Below, one piece after another: positions 39,892-49,775 of a stretch of 64,000 bases of DNA. Origin of the DNA: Sphagnum compactum (taxonomy: Eukaryota; Bryophyta; Sphagnopsida; Sphagnales); assembly GCA_965153455.1 (NCBI GenBank), contig OZ234493.1, forward strand, positions 14,808,213 to 14,872,212. Reading direction: 5' to 3'. Position 1 is the first letter of the stretch. Each line of letters begins with the position of its first letter. The notes under the pieces were generated by a model. That model was not told the DNA's origin. It was given only the letters and a program-made list of their open reading frames with translations, and ran no database searches. The position numbers were made by a program, and so were the translations under genes.

Positions 39892-42800
39892 TTAAATGGC
39901 CAAGTTGAGCATGTATGTTTTCCACCAATAGCTTTCTCTCTTCAAGCTTGGGTACGAAGAAGCCTTTGTACTATAATTCAACCTCTTCTTTATCACAAAG
40001 TCTGATGATTTACCCCAAATCAACTTGTTGTACTTATTTAATGTCAAGTTAACACATCTCATCTTTCTCCATTCTTCTTCCTTTCCTATTGCAGAGAGAA
40101 TCATCACCTTCATATCTAATATTTCAGCTTGAAAGTCCTCATCCTCTTTAGGCATTCCAACAAGATTCCTACTTAATGTGTCAACATTTGTGTGTTTGCC
40201 TCCTACCTTGTGGATCATCTTGAAACTAAAGTCTTGGAGCATATTCACCAAGCATCCCCTCCACTCAAGTGGCTTGTGGTACATGCACAAAATAAAATAA
40301 ATGTGGTGTAGATATTGCCTATAGTGCATCACAACCTAGATCAATGCGTAACATTTTCCCTCCATTGGGTGGTAGTTTTTTTGGCTCTCGGATAGGTCTT
40401 TACTTGCATAAGCCACAACCACTTCCTTTTTCCCACCTTGTTGACACAAAACAGCCCCCACTCCTTTGGTGGATTAGTCTACATCCAAAATGAACATCTT
40501 GGTGAAATCAAGTCCCACCAAGATTGGAGCTAACATCGGGCATTTCTTCAACTCCTCAAAAGCCAATTGACAAGCCTTACTCCTGACAAAAGACACTTTG
40601 ACAATTACTTTGAGCTGATGCATGTTTGTTTGTTTTAGCTCAAACAAAGATGCACAAAGTATTAGCTCAAACAAAGGTCCTACCACATGAGCTTAACCTT
40701 TAATAAAATTCTTGTTGTAACCTGTGAACCGTAGGAATGCCCCTCATGTTCGTTGGAGTTGTAGGGATTGGAAAGCATTGTATTACCACCATTATGCTTG
40801 GATCAAACCAAATTCCAACAACATCATCTAAGTGGCCCAAAAACACAATGTCAAAAGCTCCAAACTTACACTTGGAAAGGTTAAGCCTCATGTTCACCTC
40901 TTTTCATTGACTTAATACCCTGCATAGATGTGGTAGATGCTCCTTCCAAAATCTAGTCCAAGCATGGATGTTGATGTCATCTACAAAAACCTTCACAAAA
41001 CTATCAAGCTCATCTTTGGAAATTTCATTCATCACCTTGGAAAAGGTGCCAATGGCATTTTTTAGGCCAAATGGCATCACTAGCCATTCAAAAAGTCCAT
41101 TCTTGGTGATCACTATTGTTTTCTTTATATACTCTAGAACCATTCTAAACTGCTAGAAGCCAGGATACAGATCATGAGCTGAAAATGTTGTGGATTTTCC
41201 CAACTGTGCTAAAACATCTTTTATTAAAGGCAAAGGGTATATATGAATCATGCCTTGTTTGTTGATTTAAAGGTGTGTAGTCTCCACAAAACCTTATGGG
41301 TCCATCCCACTTTGTTGGTAATGTCACCTTGCAGGCATATTCCAAATGATTAACACACATCCTCCCAATTTGCACCAAAGCTTCAATCTGCATTTTAACC
41401 TCCCCTTCTTCCCAATTTTTGAGAGATGGTTGGGTATAATGTGACGTGGAAAGAAGCCTTACATGTCAATGGAATAGTCTCCAATTAGGCAACATCCAAG
41501 CTCTCCCTTATTCCATGCAAAGACATCATACTATCCCCTCAACAACTCCCACAGTTCATCAACTTTCTGCATATCCATTTTAGGGCTTACTTGAATTTTC
41601 CTTCTTATGTCCTACCACCATACTTCTTGCTTGCTTGTATCTTCAGGCGTTTTCATTCCTATTGCTGTAACTCCTTCCGTCAATGCCCAGGTAATTAAAG
41701 TAACTTTGATTATGGATTCACCATGCTTCTACTTCAGCTCTTGCATCTTGCATTTTTCTTCCTCCGTAACCCAACTAATCTACTCTGAGAAGTCATCCTC
41801 CTCTTCTTCAAATGTTTCTTAGATCTTTTTTTGTTGGTCTTGCAGTAATACACCAAATGATTGCTCTAATCTCTTTGTTTTGATCAAGGCATCAAACTTT
41901 TCATCCTACATCTCCTCCTCCATCTGTCTTGAGTCCAAAAAAAAGCTCTTCATTAAGGGGTCCTTTCTGTGGTTCAATAGCTTCTCTTATGAATTTTTTT
42001 GAAAGAAGATGCCTTTGATCTAAGTTCGTTTCTTTTGTCACCAACTTTTTCAAGGGCATTTGTTTTTGTTTTACTATTGCCACCTTTTTTAAGAATGCCC
42101 TTAGGTACATTTGATCCTTTTTCACCTCCTTAGCTTCATATAAGAAATCACCCAAATACAATTATTGTTTCTACAAATGGACATTCTTTTTTCACAAATC
42201 CCATTCCTTTTGCAAAAATTGCCAGAGGTAATTGTCTTTGTTATGTCCCATCTAACAACTTCCCTGGACATTAGCTCCCCTTCCTCCTTTCATCCTTTTT
42301 ATAAAAACCTTCCTAAAGCATATACCTCTCTCCTTCTTAGGCAATTCCTGCTACAAAATTTTCTAGAAACAAATGCCTTCTTCCCACATCTTTGGCTGTT
42401 CTTGAGAAAAATTCTAGAGACAATTGCTTCTATTCCCTCCCAACCTCATGACTTCATGATTCCTTCAAAGACAAATGATGGATCCCCCATAGCTAATGTT
42501 TTGTCCTTGCCTCTTGTTCCAACTGTTGCCATTCTCTAGTTTTGACACTTTCATGTACATTCAACAATCCAAATCGTTCACATCCCTCCCAATCATTAGA
42601 ACTCGCATCGACTTTTTCTTCAATCTCACTTTCACTTTCTTCACACATTATAAACATGGGGATTATTGTTATTCTAGATTCATTCCACTACATCCCCAAT
42701 TTTCATTAGACAGTCCAAACCCATCAATAGGTTGTACCCATCAGTGTCTAAACCCATGAACGTCATGAAACATTTAGTCCCACCCCTTTTCACATGTAAA

Positions 42801-43203
42801 TTCTCAACTCTACTCATTGCTTATGTGATTATGCCTAACACAGACTTGTAGTTTTTAGAGCCCACCACCAAATGCATCATCCTAGTTCCCTTATTGTGCG
42901 AGTTAAAATCACACACACAAAAGCCCTTGCATCAACTAAACCATGTATTTGATGTTCATCAATCTCAACAGAGGTGAATGCTTCTCCCTTTTCCTTGTGA
43001 TTCAAACATGTTACCTCCTTGTGCAACTTACTAGGTTTCCCCACAATTTGCACTTTTGTTTGCCTTGTTTCATTATTTTTCCTTCTTCCTAGTTTGACCA
43101 AACCCTCCAAGTACTCCAATTCTTCAGGAATTGTTATTATCATCTCCATTGGGGAAAATGAGATCCTCCCCTTCATGAAATGCATAAGAATTTTTGACCT
43201 CAT
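39892..43203 (-). mobile_element. Decayed Ty3/gypsy retrotransposon pol (protease, RT, RNase H)
   Basis: On the minus strand, in order: protease-like EIDEHQIHGLVDARAF (about 42890-42960; the usual D-T-G is now D-A-R) and TDGYNLLMGLDCLMKIG (about 42690-42750). Next is the reverse transcriptase: LPTKWDGPIRFCGDYTPLNQ (about 41270-41330), GLFEWLVMPFGLKNA (about 41060-41110), FVDDINIH (about 40965-40990) and NLSKCKFG (about 40860-40885). The RNase H side follows: AFEELKKCPMLAP, DFTKMFILDVD (40474-40600), GGKHTNVDTLSRN (about 40160-40210). Stops and frameshifts separate the pieces. Integrase was not found below 39892, and no clear LTR pair was found. Dead, truncated copy. Confidence 0.85.
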
Positions 43204-43464
43204 AATTGTACCTTGATTTGTAACTTAGTTTTAATTCTTAAATATATATTTTTAATATGTCTCCTTTTTCTTAGGAGGGGTGTGACCTGGATCTGTGTTA
43301 GCATAAACTTTTGATGACTAAGCCCTAACCAGAAGAAGTGATGAGATAGCCCTAACAAATGAAGTACTAGGTTGATGGATGTATTGGCAAAAAATGCCAA
43401 GAGAGAGGATGGTTGGCGATCATTCATGTTAAAGGGGTTGCATTTTGCTTCTTGATGTCTTCAC

Positions 43465-44442
43465 TATTTTTTGTTTTTTTCTTGTTTGCAGGTTATGGAA
43501 TTTGGTGTGTTGTTTTTCATGGAATGTCAGCACCCAAATGTCGCAACCCTACTTTGAGAGAGTGTGAGGATGAGACTTACACTCCCGAAATGGGGACTTG
43601 GGAGTCCTCCGGGACTCCCAAAATTTCAGAGTTCGATTGCAGGGGTCAAAACACCTCACATTGGGGTGTTCTTTATATCATTGGAAAGCTATCCAAGTGT
43701 AAATGTCAAAAATGGGCTTGCATGGGCCATTTGAACATCTGCAGCACAAGTTATGGCAAAAAGAAGGGCCGGGAGTCAAATTGGCAATTTGACTCCCGGC
43801 CACTAAAAGTCAGGAATCGACCCGACCCCAGTGCGTGCAGGTGTAGTGCGACATACCGTTGGAAAGCTCTCGAGGAGAGCTACAAGTTTGCTTTAGACCT
43901 CATCTCAATCGAAGGTCTGAGCAAGGAGTTATGATCTTTCAAAGTCCCGAGAGTCCAAACCTGGACAATTTTGGGACTCCTCCTTGGGAGTCTCGGGACA
44001 AAAAGCCATTCGGATGTGCATACCGCAGAGAGGCACAGAGAATATTATATGGGGGAAGGTGGTGGCTTCCCTCGAGTCTGGGCCATGGTGAGTCTTGTGA
44101 GTCCAGAGTTGCCCATGGCTTGTCCTAACACTAAAGGTGCTCCAGAAAGTGAACTAACCAACTTGTTGGTTGGTTTAATGCAGGTTCGAGTAAGTAACTA
44201 AAGCTTGTAACTCTTCTTAGTCCCATCCCGGAGCTTCAACACGCCCCACTACCCCTTTTAGTGTTGAGGGCTGGGAGCGTGCCCCGAGTTCCTCACCATT
44301 CCGTTGTTTGAGTAACTCAGACCCATCTTGAATCTAACTAGGAACTTGGGAGCGCGTCGTCTTTGCTATTTTTTGTTTTTTTTGTTGTTCGCAAGTTATA
44401 GAATTTGGTGTGTTGTTCTTCATGGAATGTCAACACCCAAAT
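43465..44442. repeat. Unclassified repeat flanked by 75-bp direct repeats
   Basis: A 75-bp sequence (TATTTTTTG... to ...CACCCAAAT) stands at 43465-43539 and again at 44368-44442 with a few differences. The 828 bases between are GC-richer than the surroundings and contain a perfect palindrome (43768-43800). They resemble LTR DNA of plant retrotransposons in style, but ends and family are not resolved. The open frame 43413-43934 across it has no recognised product. Confidence 0.5.
43768..43800. repeat. Perfect 15-bp-arm inverted repeat with 3-base loop
   Basis: GCCGGGAGTCAAATT, loop GGC, then the exact reverse complement AATTTGACTCCCGGC. It would form a very stable hairpin in single-stranded DNA or RNA. 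Confidence 0.9.
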
Positions 44443-44640
44443 TAGAAGCTGGTGGTGGAGTGTTGCTTGCTGGATTTTCTTTGTTGGTGTGATGTAGGAT
44501 TTGCTAGAGGGAATAAAGAAGGCACTTGGTGAAGGAACAAGACAAATACCTAGCGATGAGAAAAGCTAAACACTCTGGTTTTCTCGCCTCCACATGTGAC
44601 ACATGGCTATTTTCTCACGAATGCCATGGCTGAGTTGCAG

Positions 44641-44745
44641 GAAAATTAGGGTTTCCACTATTTGGGGGCCCCAACAACATGTGAGCCCCAAAATAGGTCA
44701 GAAGGTATTGGGATTTGTCAAGCCCTAAGGGTCTTTTTGTGTGAG
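44641..44745 (+). repeat. Dispersed repeat, copy 1
   Basis: Shares with 54417-54535 the ordered words AATTAGGGTTTCCAC, GGGCCCC, GGGATTTGT, AAGCCCTARGGG and TTTT. The two copies are about 9.8 kb apart in the same orientation. Family unknown. Confidence 0.6.
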
Positions 44746-45635
44746 TAAAGCCCTAGGCATGGGACGATCTGAAAAATAAGGGGCCTAGGATGAGGTGGTA
44801 ATCAAGTCTGGCCCCATATTGGGGGAATGTACAATGTACCCCCCTGTGAGGCCTTAACCATTGTAAAGCAAAAGGTGAACTTTATACGACGATAGAATTG
44901 TAGAAACAATGTCAAACTGGCTAAATTTGCAGCAATATTCCTTCCATCAGAAGTGCTTTCCAATTTGCAATTCAGGAAATTTCTTCAATGCACCTTGGTT
45001 GCAATGAGCTCACATTACGCCCCCTTTCCAGAAGCCGGAACTCCAAAAATCATAATCCTCTTAAAAGACTGATCAATATCAATCAATCCTTGGTTGAGTT
45101 CTGGGGGCAGGTTTTCAGGAAATTGAGGATGATGCGGTTATATTCCTTGGGATTCTCAATTTGAGGTATGTGCCCACAATTCTTCATCACAACCAACTTT
45201 GTTCTGCTTGTACCTAAGTGTCTGCACAGTTAATGCCTAAGTTAATGCCCTGGTCGCAAGGGCACTCCTGAAATATGTGCCCTTCCTTGGCTGTGTGCAG
45301 AATATCAAAAGGGCCATACTGGTACATGACTCCAACCTCAAGCCAAATTGTTAAAAAATGTTTCAACCATAGGCCAAAGTGCTCAAAAAATTCTAATCCT
45401 AGGCCAAAGTGTCCAAAAAAGATTTTAACATTGAACCACATTCTCTAAATATATTCCAACTTTGAGCCAATATGCATATGCAAAATTTAGTTTTGTCTTG
45501 GGGTAAACTTTCTTGACATGAGGTCTAACAATAAGCCAATATACGTGTATTATTATTATTTTAAATGTGTATTTGCATCAAATACACAAAAATTCTTGGT
45601 CCAATGGCTTAGGGCTATTACAATTTGACCCAAGG

Positions 45636-45802
45636 TCATTGTCTTAAGGGCATAGGACAATTGTCTTAAGGGTGTAGGACATTTACCTTAAGGGCGTGGG
45701 ACATTTGTTTTGAGAATGGATGACATTTGGCTTAAGAGAGCAAGACATTTGTCCTAGGGGTGTGAAACATTTGTCTTAAGGGTGCCAAAACATTTGTCCT
45801 AA
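45636..45802 (+). repeat. Minisatellite, unit about 28 bp
   Basis: About six degenerate units of the form GGACATTTGTCTTAAGGGTGT run head to tail. Confidence 0.75.
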
Positions 45803-46434
45803 TGTTGGTCTACCCAACATACTGACTTTCATGTGAGAAGAGCACCCGGGATGGTGGGCAGTGACAAAAAAAAGTTTTTTCACCTTCATAATATGCTCGA
45901 ACTTACTGGACAAAAGAAATTCTCAAACTGCCCAAAATTTCTAAAACATGAGAACATTTTCAGAATGCCCCAAAAATTTGGGCATAAATGAAACTATCTT
46001 CAACATTAATAAGGTGCCGGTTATTATTGAGCAAAATGAGAATTCCCAAAATGCCAATAAATTTCAAGCATCCAGATTTTTCAGAGTGCCCAATATATTT
46101 TGGGCAGAAATGATAAAAATCAGCATTTATAACTTTCTAAAGCAAGCTAAAATTTCCAAAATTGCCTGAAATTTTTTCAAGCATCTTAAAAAAAAAATCT
46201 CATGAATATTTCCGAGCATAGGATTTGTTGATTTCCCAAATTCTTCAGCAAAAATGAAAAAAAATCAACCTATATAATCTGCCCAAAATATATTGGGCAG
46301 AATAAAGATTCTCAAACTAATGAATATTTTTCAAGCATTTTGAAAAATGTTTTTCAGGAATTTTTTAGAATGCCCAATTTAAAACCTAATTGTAAGCCTC
46401 AGTGCTAAATTTTTGTTACTCTTAAGTCAAAACA

Positions 46435-46735
46435 ATAAAAAGATTCTAACCCAAGCCAAAATGGCAATTCTTTAAAATCCTAAGTCAAAATAATAAAAAG
46501 ATTCTAATCCTTAGGCCTAAATAGATTTTAACCTTTAGGCCCAAATAGATTTATCTTTAGGCCTAAAAAGATTTTAAACTTAAACCAAAATATTAAAAAC
46601 CTTCTAACCTTAAACTTAACTATTAAAAGAATTCCAACCTTAGGCTTAAACATTAAAAATATTTTAATCCTAAACCAAAGTATTGATATATTTTTTAACT
46701 ATAGGTTAAATTATTTTTAAAATAATTAACCTTAA
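46435..46735 (+). repeat. Degenerate tandem repeat (AAAGATTYTAACCTTAGGCC type)
   Basis: Words AAAGATTTTAAnCTTAGGCCnAAA and ATTAAAAAnnTTCTAACCTTA recur about every 30-40 bases. The stretch lies in the long gap between the two alpha/beta hydrolase fragments. Confidence 0.55.
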
Positions 46736-47462
46736 GTCATAATTCTCACAGGAGCAGGGCGAGCCTTTTCGGCTGGAGTGGTCCTCTCTCAGCACTCTTG
46801 TTTTCAATTTCACTGAAACTTTTAGGGTTTAAAATAGCTTCCAAGTTGTCTGCACATCCTCTCATTGTGGATTCTTCTTTTTCACCCAAATTCTCATATA
46901 GGAGTGGTATTTTGTTTTCTTAGGATTAAAAAATTGAAAATAAGAAAATCCTGATGTACATGATGATGATGACTTTAAGAAAGTTCAAAGTCTTGAAACA
47001 ACCAATTTTCTCAATTGGATTTTTCAGGTTTGTGATAATGGATGATGATGAGTTAAACTCACTTGGAGCATATCGTGAAGAATGAAATTCAGGAGCCACA
47101 TTGCTTTGTATGTCACATTTGCAAGGAAGACCTTCATTCCCTTGACTGAAGATGGCAACATGAGCTCCGATATGCTGGACAGATTGCTCCTGGCAAGAAG
47201 CTCGTCCAAGCTAGTCGACACGAAATCCACCCCTGAGCTAGAAATCACCACTTTCTTCACAAAATTTGGATACATCTCTGCAATTCGAAATGCCACCATG
47301 CCACCATAGTTGGTTCCCACCAATTGTATATGGTTCTGAAAACCAATTTCGCCAGAGGAAAAAAAACTTTGAAATTTTGTTAACAAAAAACTTGAATTGA
47401 ATTTTCTTTAAATTAAAAAAAAAAAATGATTATGAAATGACCCACCTTTGTGATGAAGTTGT

Positions 47463-47624
47463 TTGGAAACACTAGAAAATCCTCACACTGAAATCCTGAC
47501 AAAAGCCTCAGAACTTCAAACCTTTCATAAAGTACACGCAAAACATGTTGAGAAAGAATTTCCAAGTTCTCTAATGGCATCTTCCAAGAATTCCAGGCAA
47601 GAATTGCCTTCTAGAAACAAAATA
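47463..47624 (-). other. Unidentified exon-like segment in the captured cluster
   Basis: Read on the minus strand, one frame stays open for over 50 codons: KAILAWNSWKMPLENLEILS, then HVLRVLYERFEVLRLL and FLVFPNN. It lies between the transporter and hydrolase fragments and follows a TTTCTAG acceptor-like site. I do not recognise the source gene. Confidence 0.3.
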
Positions 47625-47780
47625 GCAAGCCTATTGTCCACATCCGGAATGTCCATACCGGTAGACTCGGATCATCCGTATTGGGAACCGTTAGTCTCAC
47701 TTATTCCACTGGCGACTCGTCCACGTTCCCACCCTGTTCCAATGCTTTCAATCCCTCTAGTCCCTCCCCCGGACTGCACA
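47625..47780 (-). pseudogene. Oligopeptide transporter (OPT family) exon fragment
   Basis: The minus-strand frame reads GLEGLKALEQGGNVDESPVE, stop, then VRLTVPNTDDPSLPVWTFRM and WTIGLL. The block V-R-L-T-V-P-x-T-D-D-P-x-L-P-x-x-T-F-R is the hallmark just before the first membrane helix of plant OPT proton-coupled peptide/metal-chelate transporters. The stop (TAA, plus-strand 47701-47703) replaces the conserved Gln before VRLTV, a CAA-to-TAA change. Only this N-terminal piece is present. Confidence 0.75.
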
Positions 47781-47902
47781 AAACCAAAACCCACATCAAT
47801 CCATCTTCTTCTTCTTCTTCTTCTTGGCATCCCCCACTTTCCACAACAATCACAACAAAGGTGCAAATGGGTGTCACTAGCAGCAGTCAAGGAAAGACAT
47901 AC

Positions 47903-48535
47903 CCAGACTGGCAGCAGCAATGGGGTCCCGGTCAAATCGATCAAATATCACATCTACTGGTTGGCCAAGCCCTGTCTCTATGATTCTCACAACTGTCTCT
48001 GACTCAAATGGCGGCACTTGATCCTTCTCACAGGAAAAACAAACATCCAACCTTCAGCAAAAATAGAAAATTATTCCTTAAATCTCTCCTCCCTGATGAA
48101 GAGGAAGAAAAAGATCATGAAGAGAAAGATCATGTGGAGCAGTTGCAAAAAGACCATGAAGAGAACAACCATGCAGAGCTGCAGAGAAAAGCCTGAAGAG
48201 AAAGATCATGCAGAGCTGCAGAAAGATTGTGAAGAGAAAGATCATGCAGAGCTGCAGAAAGATTGTGAAGAGAAAGATGGTCATGCAGGGAAGCAGAAAA
48301 GATCATGGAGAGAGATCATGAGTTGCTGCTGCTACTACTGCAAAAAGATTGCAATTTGTACTACTGACCTACAGTTCTGCCAATTCATCGACATACTCCT
48401 GAGCAAGAATGTCAACACGGGTGGAGAATTGTTGCCCAATTTTGATGAAAGTTGGCCCCAATCGCAGCAACCCTTCCTTCACCCATTTCGCAAGCCTCTT
48501 CCTCTTCTCCTTTTTCTTCAGCTCTGTCATACCAC
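47903..48535 (-). pseudogene. ABC1-family atypical kinase (ABC1K), two exons, broken
   Basis: ABC1K proteins are UbiB-like kinases of plastids and mitochondria that act on quinone and isoprenoid metabolism. The first exon is at 48369-48535 (TTTGCAG acceptor). It reads KKEKRKRLAKWVKEGLLRLG, PTFIKIGQQFSTRVDILAQ and EYVDELAEL, then TAG where Gln is expected, followed by a GTCAGT donor. The second exon is at 47903-48023: [40 protein letters not shown], ending G|GTATGT. The two join in phase if the stop was CAG. The intron has been expanded by a 36-bp repeat. Conservation is good, so the capture seems recent. No other exon was found. Confidence 0.85.
48100..48285 (+). repeat. 36-bp tandem repeat inside the ABC1K intron
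   Basis: Units of the form GAAGAGAAAGATCATGCAGA plus GCTGCAGAAAGATTGT are repeated about four to five times, degenerating leftwards. On the plus strand they would read EEKDHAELQKDC per unit, first in one frame then another (48108-48196, then 48190-48280). A coding role is unlikely. Confidence 0.75.
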
Positions 48536-48539
48536 CTGC

Positions 48540-48983
48540 AAAACAACCTACAACCAAACTCTCCTCCTCCACCAATCTGCTGTTGCTGCTGTTGCTAATC
48601 CAAACTCTCTTCCTCCACCAATCTGTTGCTAATCCAAACTTCTCCTCCTCCACCAATCTGTTGCTGCTGCTGTTAATCCAAACTTCTCCTCCTCCACCAA
48701 TCTGCTGTTGCTGCCATTCGTCCTCCTCCTCTTCCATCATCTTCTTCTTCCGGGATGAAGAACTTGGATGGATGGATGACGCGACGGATGGATGCTGCTG
48801 CTGTTGCTAATCCAAACTTCTCCTCTTCCACCAATCTGCTGCTGCCATTCGTCCTCCTCCTCTTCCATCATCTTCTTCTTCCGGGATGAAGAACTTGGAT
48901 GGATGGATGACGGGACGGATGGATGGAAAGGACGACCGAACACCACCGCAAGAGGACAAAACCAAGGATATTATATAAGTAGA
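48540..48983 (-). mobile_element. Helitron 5' end and proximal part (element B; 3' end not found)
   Basis: The minus strand starts TCTACTTATATAATATCC at 48983, a typical Helitron 5' end. It abuts the CTAG 3' end of element A (48984), so it did not insert at an ordinary A/T site. The first ~110 bases are nearly the same as those of element A, including GGATGGATGA-type minisatellite DNA. A ~130-bp segment (CTCCTC...GGATGGATGGATGACG) is present twice (about 48690-48790 and 48830-48920). The ABC1K, OPT and probably the hydrolase fragments lie downstream and are likely its cargo. I could not place its 3' CTRR end. Confidence 0.6.
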
Positions 48984-49775
48984 CTAGTGGGTACCCGTGA
49001 CCTTCAGACACTGTGAAGTCCCCCAAAAGTGAGTGGGGGGGGGGGGGGGGGGCGGGAGGGGCGAGCAAAAAGGGACAAAATTATCAAATATATTTGGTTG
49101 GTTTGAGTGTGTAGTCAAAGATATAGAAGCTTGATTACAGTTGTTTACTTCATATCCGGCTTTATAGCCAGTTTTGGCACAATCTTCTTGAGGAAGGTCG
49201 TCACATTTTTCTATGGAAGATTCCCACTGTGGCTACAAACAAAAAATCTTAGAAAAATAAAATAAAAAACAACACTGCTAGGAACGACCTGGGGTCGGTC
49301 CCTCCTGGCAACTACCTCCGTACTATGAGATAAATTGCCACATGATTGTCTCCTCCATTCCATGGATGGATGACAGGACCCCCACCCCCAATAGAAAAAA
49401 GAAAAAATTTCTCCCTTTCCCCCTCTCCCCAAAACCCAAAAAAGGAAAAAATTGGCTGCACTGATTGCATACCGAGCCTTCCTCAGTGCCTGCCTGAAAT
49501 TTTTATTATGGGCCAATACCCCTTCATAACTGGATGGATACCTATTGTGCTATAAATAGGGCAGAATGGGCAATTCCCTGAAACATTGGAGTTTTGCAAT
49601 TTAAGAAGGGCCCGCGCCCTCCCCCCCCCTCTTTGCCTTGGATGGATGAAGGGACGAATGGATGACGGGATGGACGACAGAACGGATGGATGATGGGATG
49701 GATGACGGGACGGATGGATGGAAAGGACGACCACCAACCACAACAGGACAAAACCTAAAATATTATATAAGTAGA
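48984..49775 (-). mobile_element. Short non-autonomous Helitron (element A)
   Basis: On the minus strand the 5' end TCTACTTATATAATATTTTAGG-like sequence starts at 49775, preceded by A. The 3' end is GGTCACGGGTACCCACTAG, ending at 48984 with T next. A hairpin CTTCA...TGAAG lies just before the 3' tail. The tail matches CCACGGGTTACCCACTAA of the element at 6121. The ~790-bp interior has no transposition gene, a run of 18 G (49035-49052) and possible gene fragments that I cannot name. Confidence 0.7.

Larger units (their letters stand above)
45083..47335 (-). pseudogene. Alpha/beta hydrolase fragments, catalytic serine lost
   Basis: Two minus-strand segments belong to one plant alpha/beta-hydrolase family. 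The exon 47063-47335 (91 codons, AG/GT borders) reads HIQLVGTNYGGMVAFRIAEM then FVKKVVISSSGVD and ends at HDMLQ. The second segment, about 45083-45218, carries the C-terminus KNCGHIPQIENPKEYNRIIL, whose His should be the catalytic one, and a TGA at 45083-45085. The nucleophile elbow G-x-S-x-G reads G-T-N-Y-G, a one-base AGC-to-AAC change that would abolish hydrolysis. The exon that should carry the acid residue was not found in the roughly 1.8 kb between, which is AT-rich and repetitive. Probably a dead copy, perhaps part of the Helitron-captured cluster upstream (47625-48535). Confidence 0.7.

Noticed and set aside
42165-42759. Plus-strand frames of 124 and 87 residues
   Set aside because: They are shadows opposite the minus-strand gypsy pol remnant.
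43413-43934. 173-residue plus-strand frame
   Set aside because: It covers a repeat with a perfect palindrome, resembles no protein, and its composition follows the repeat.
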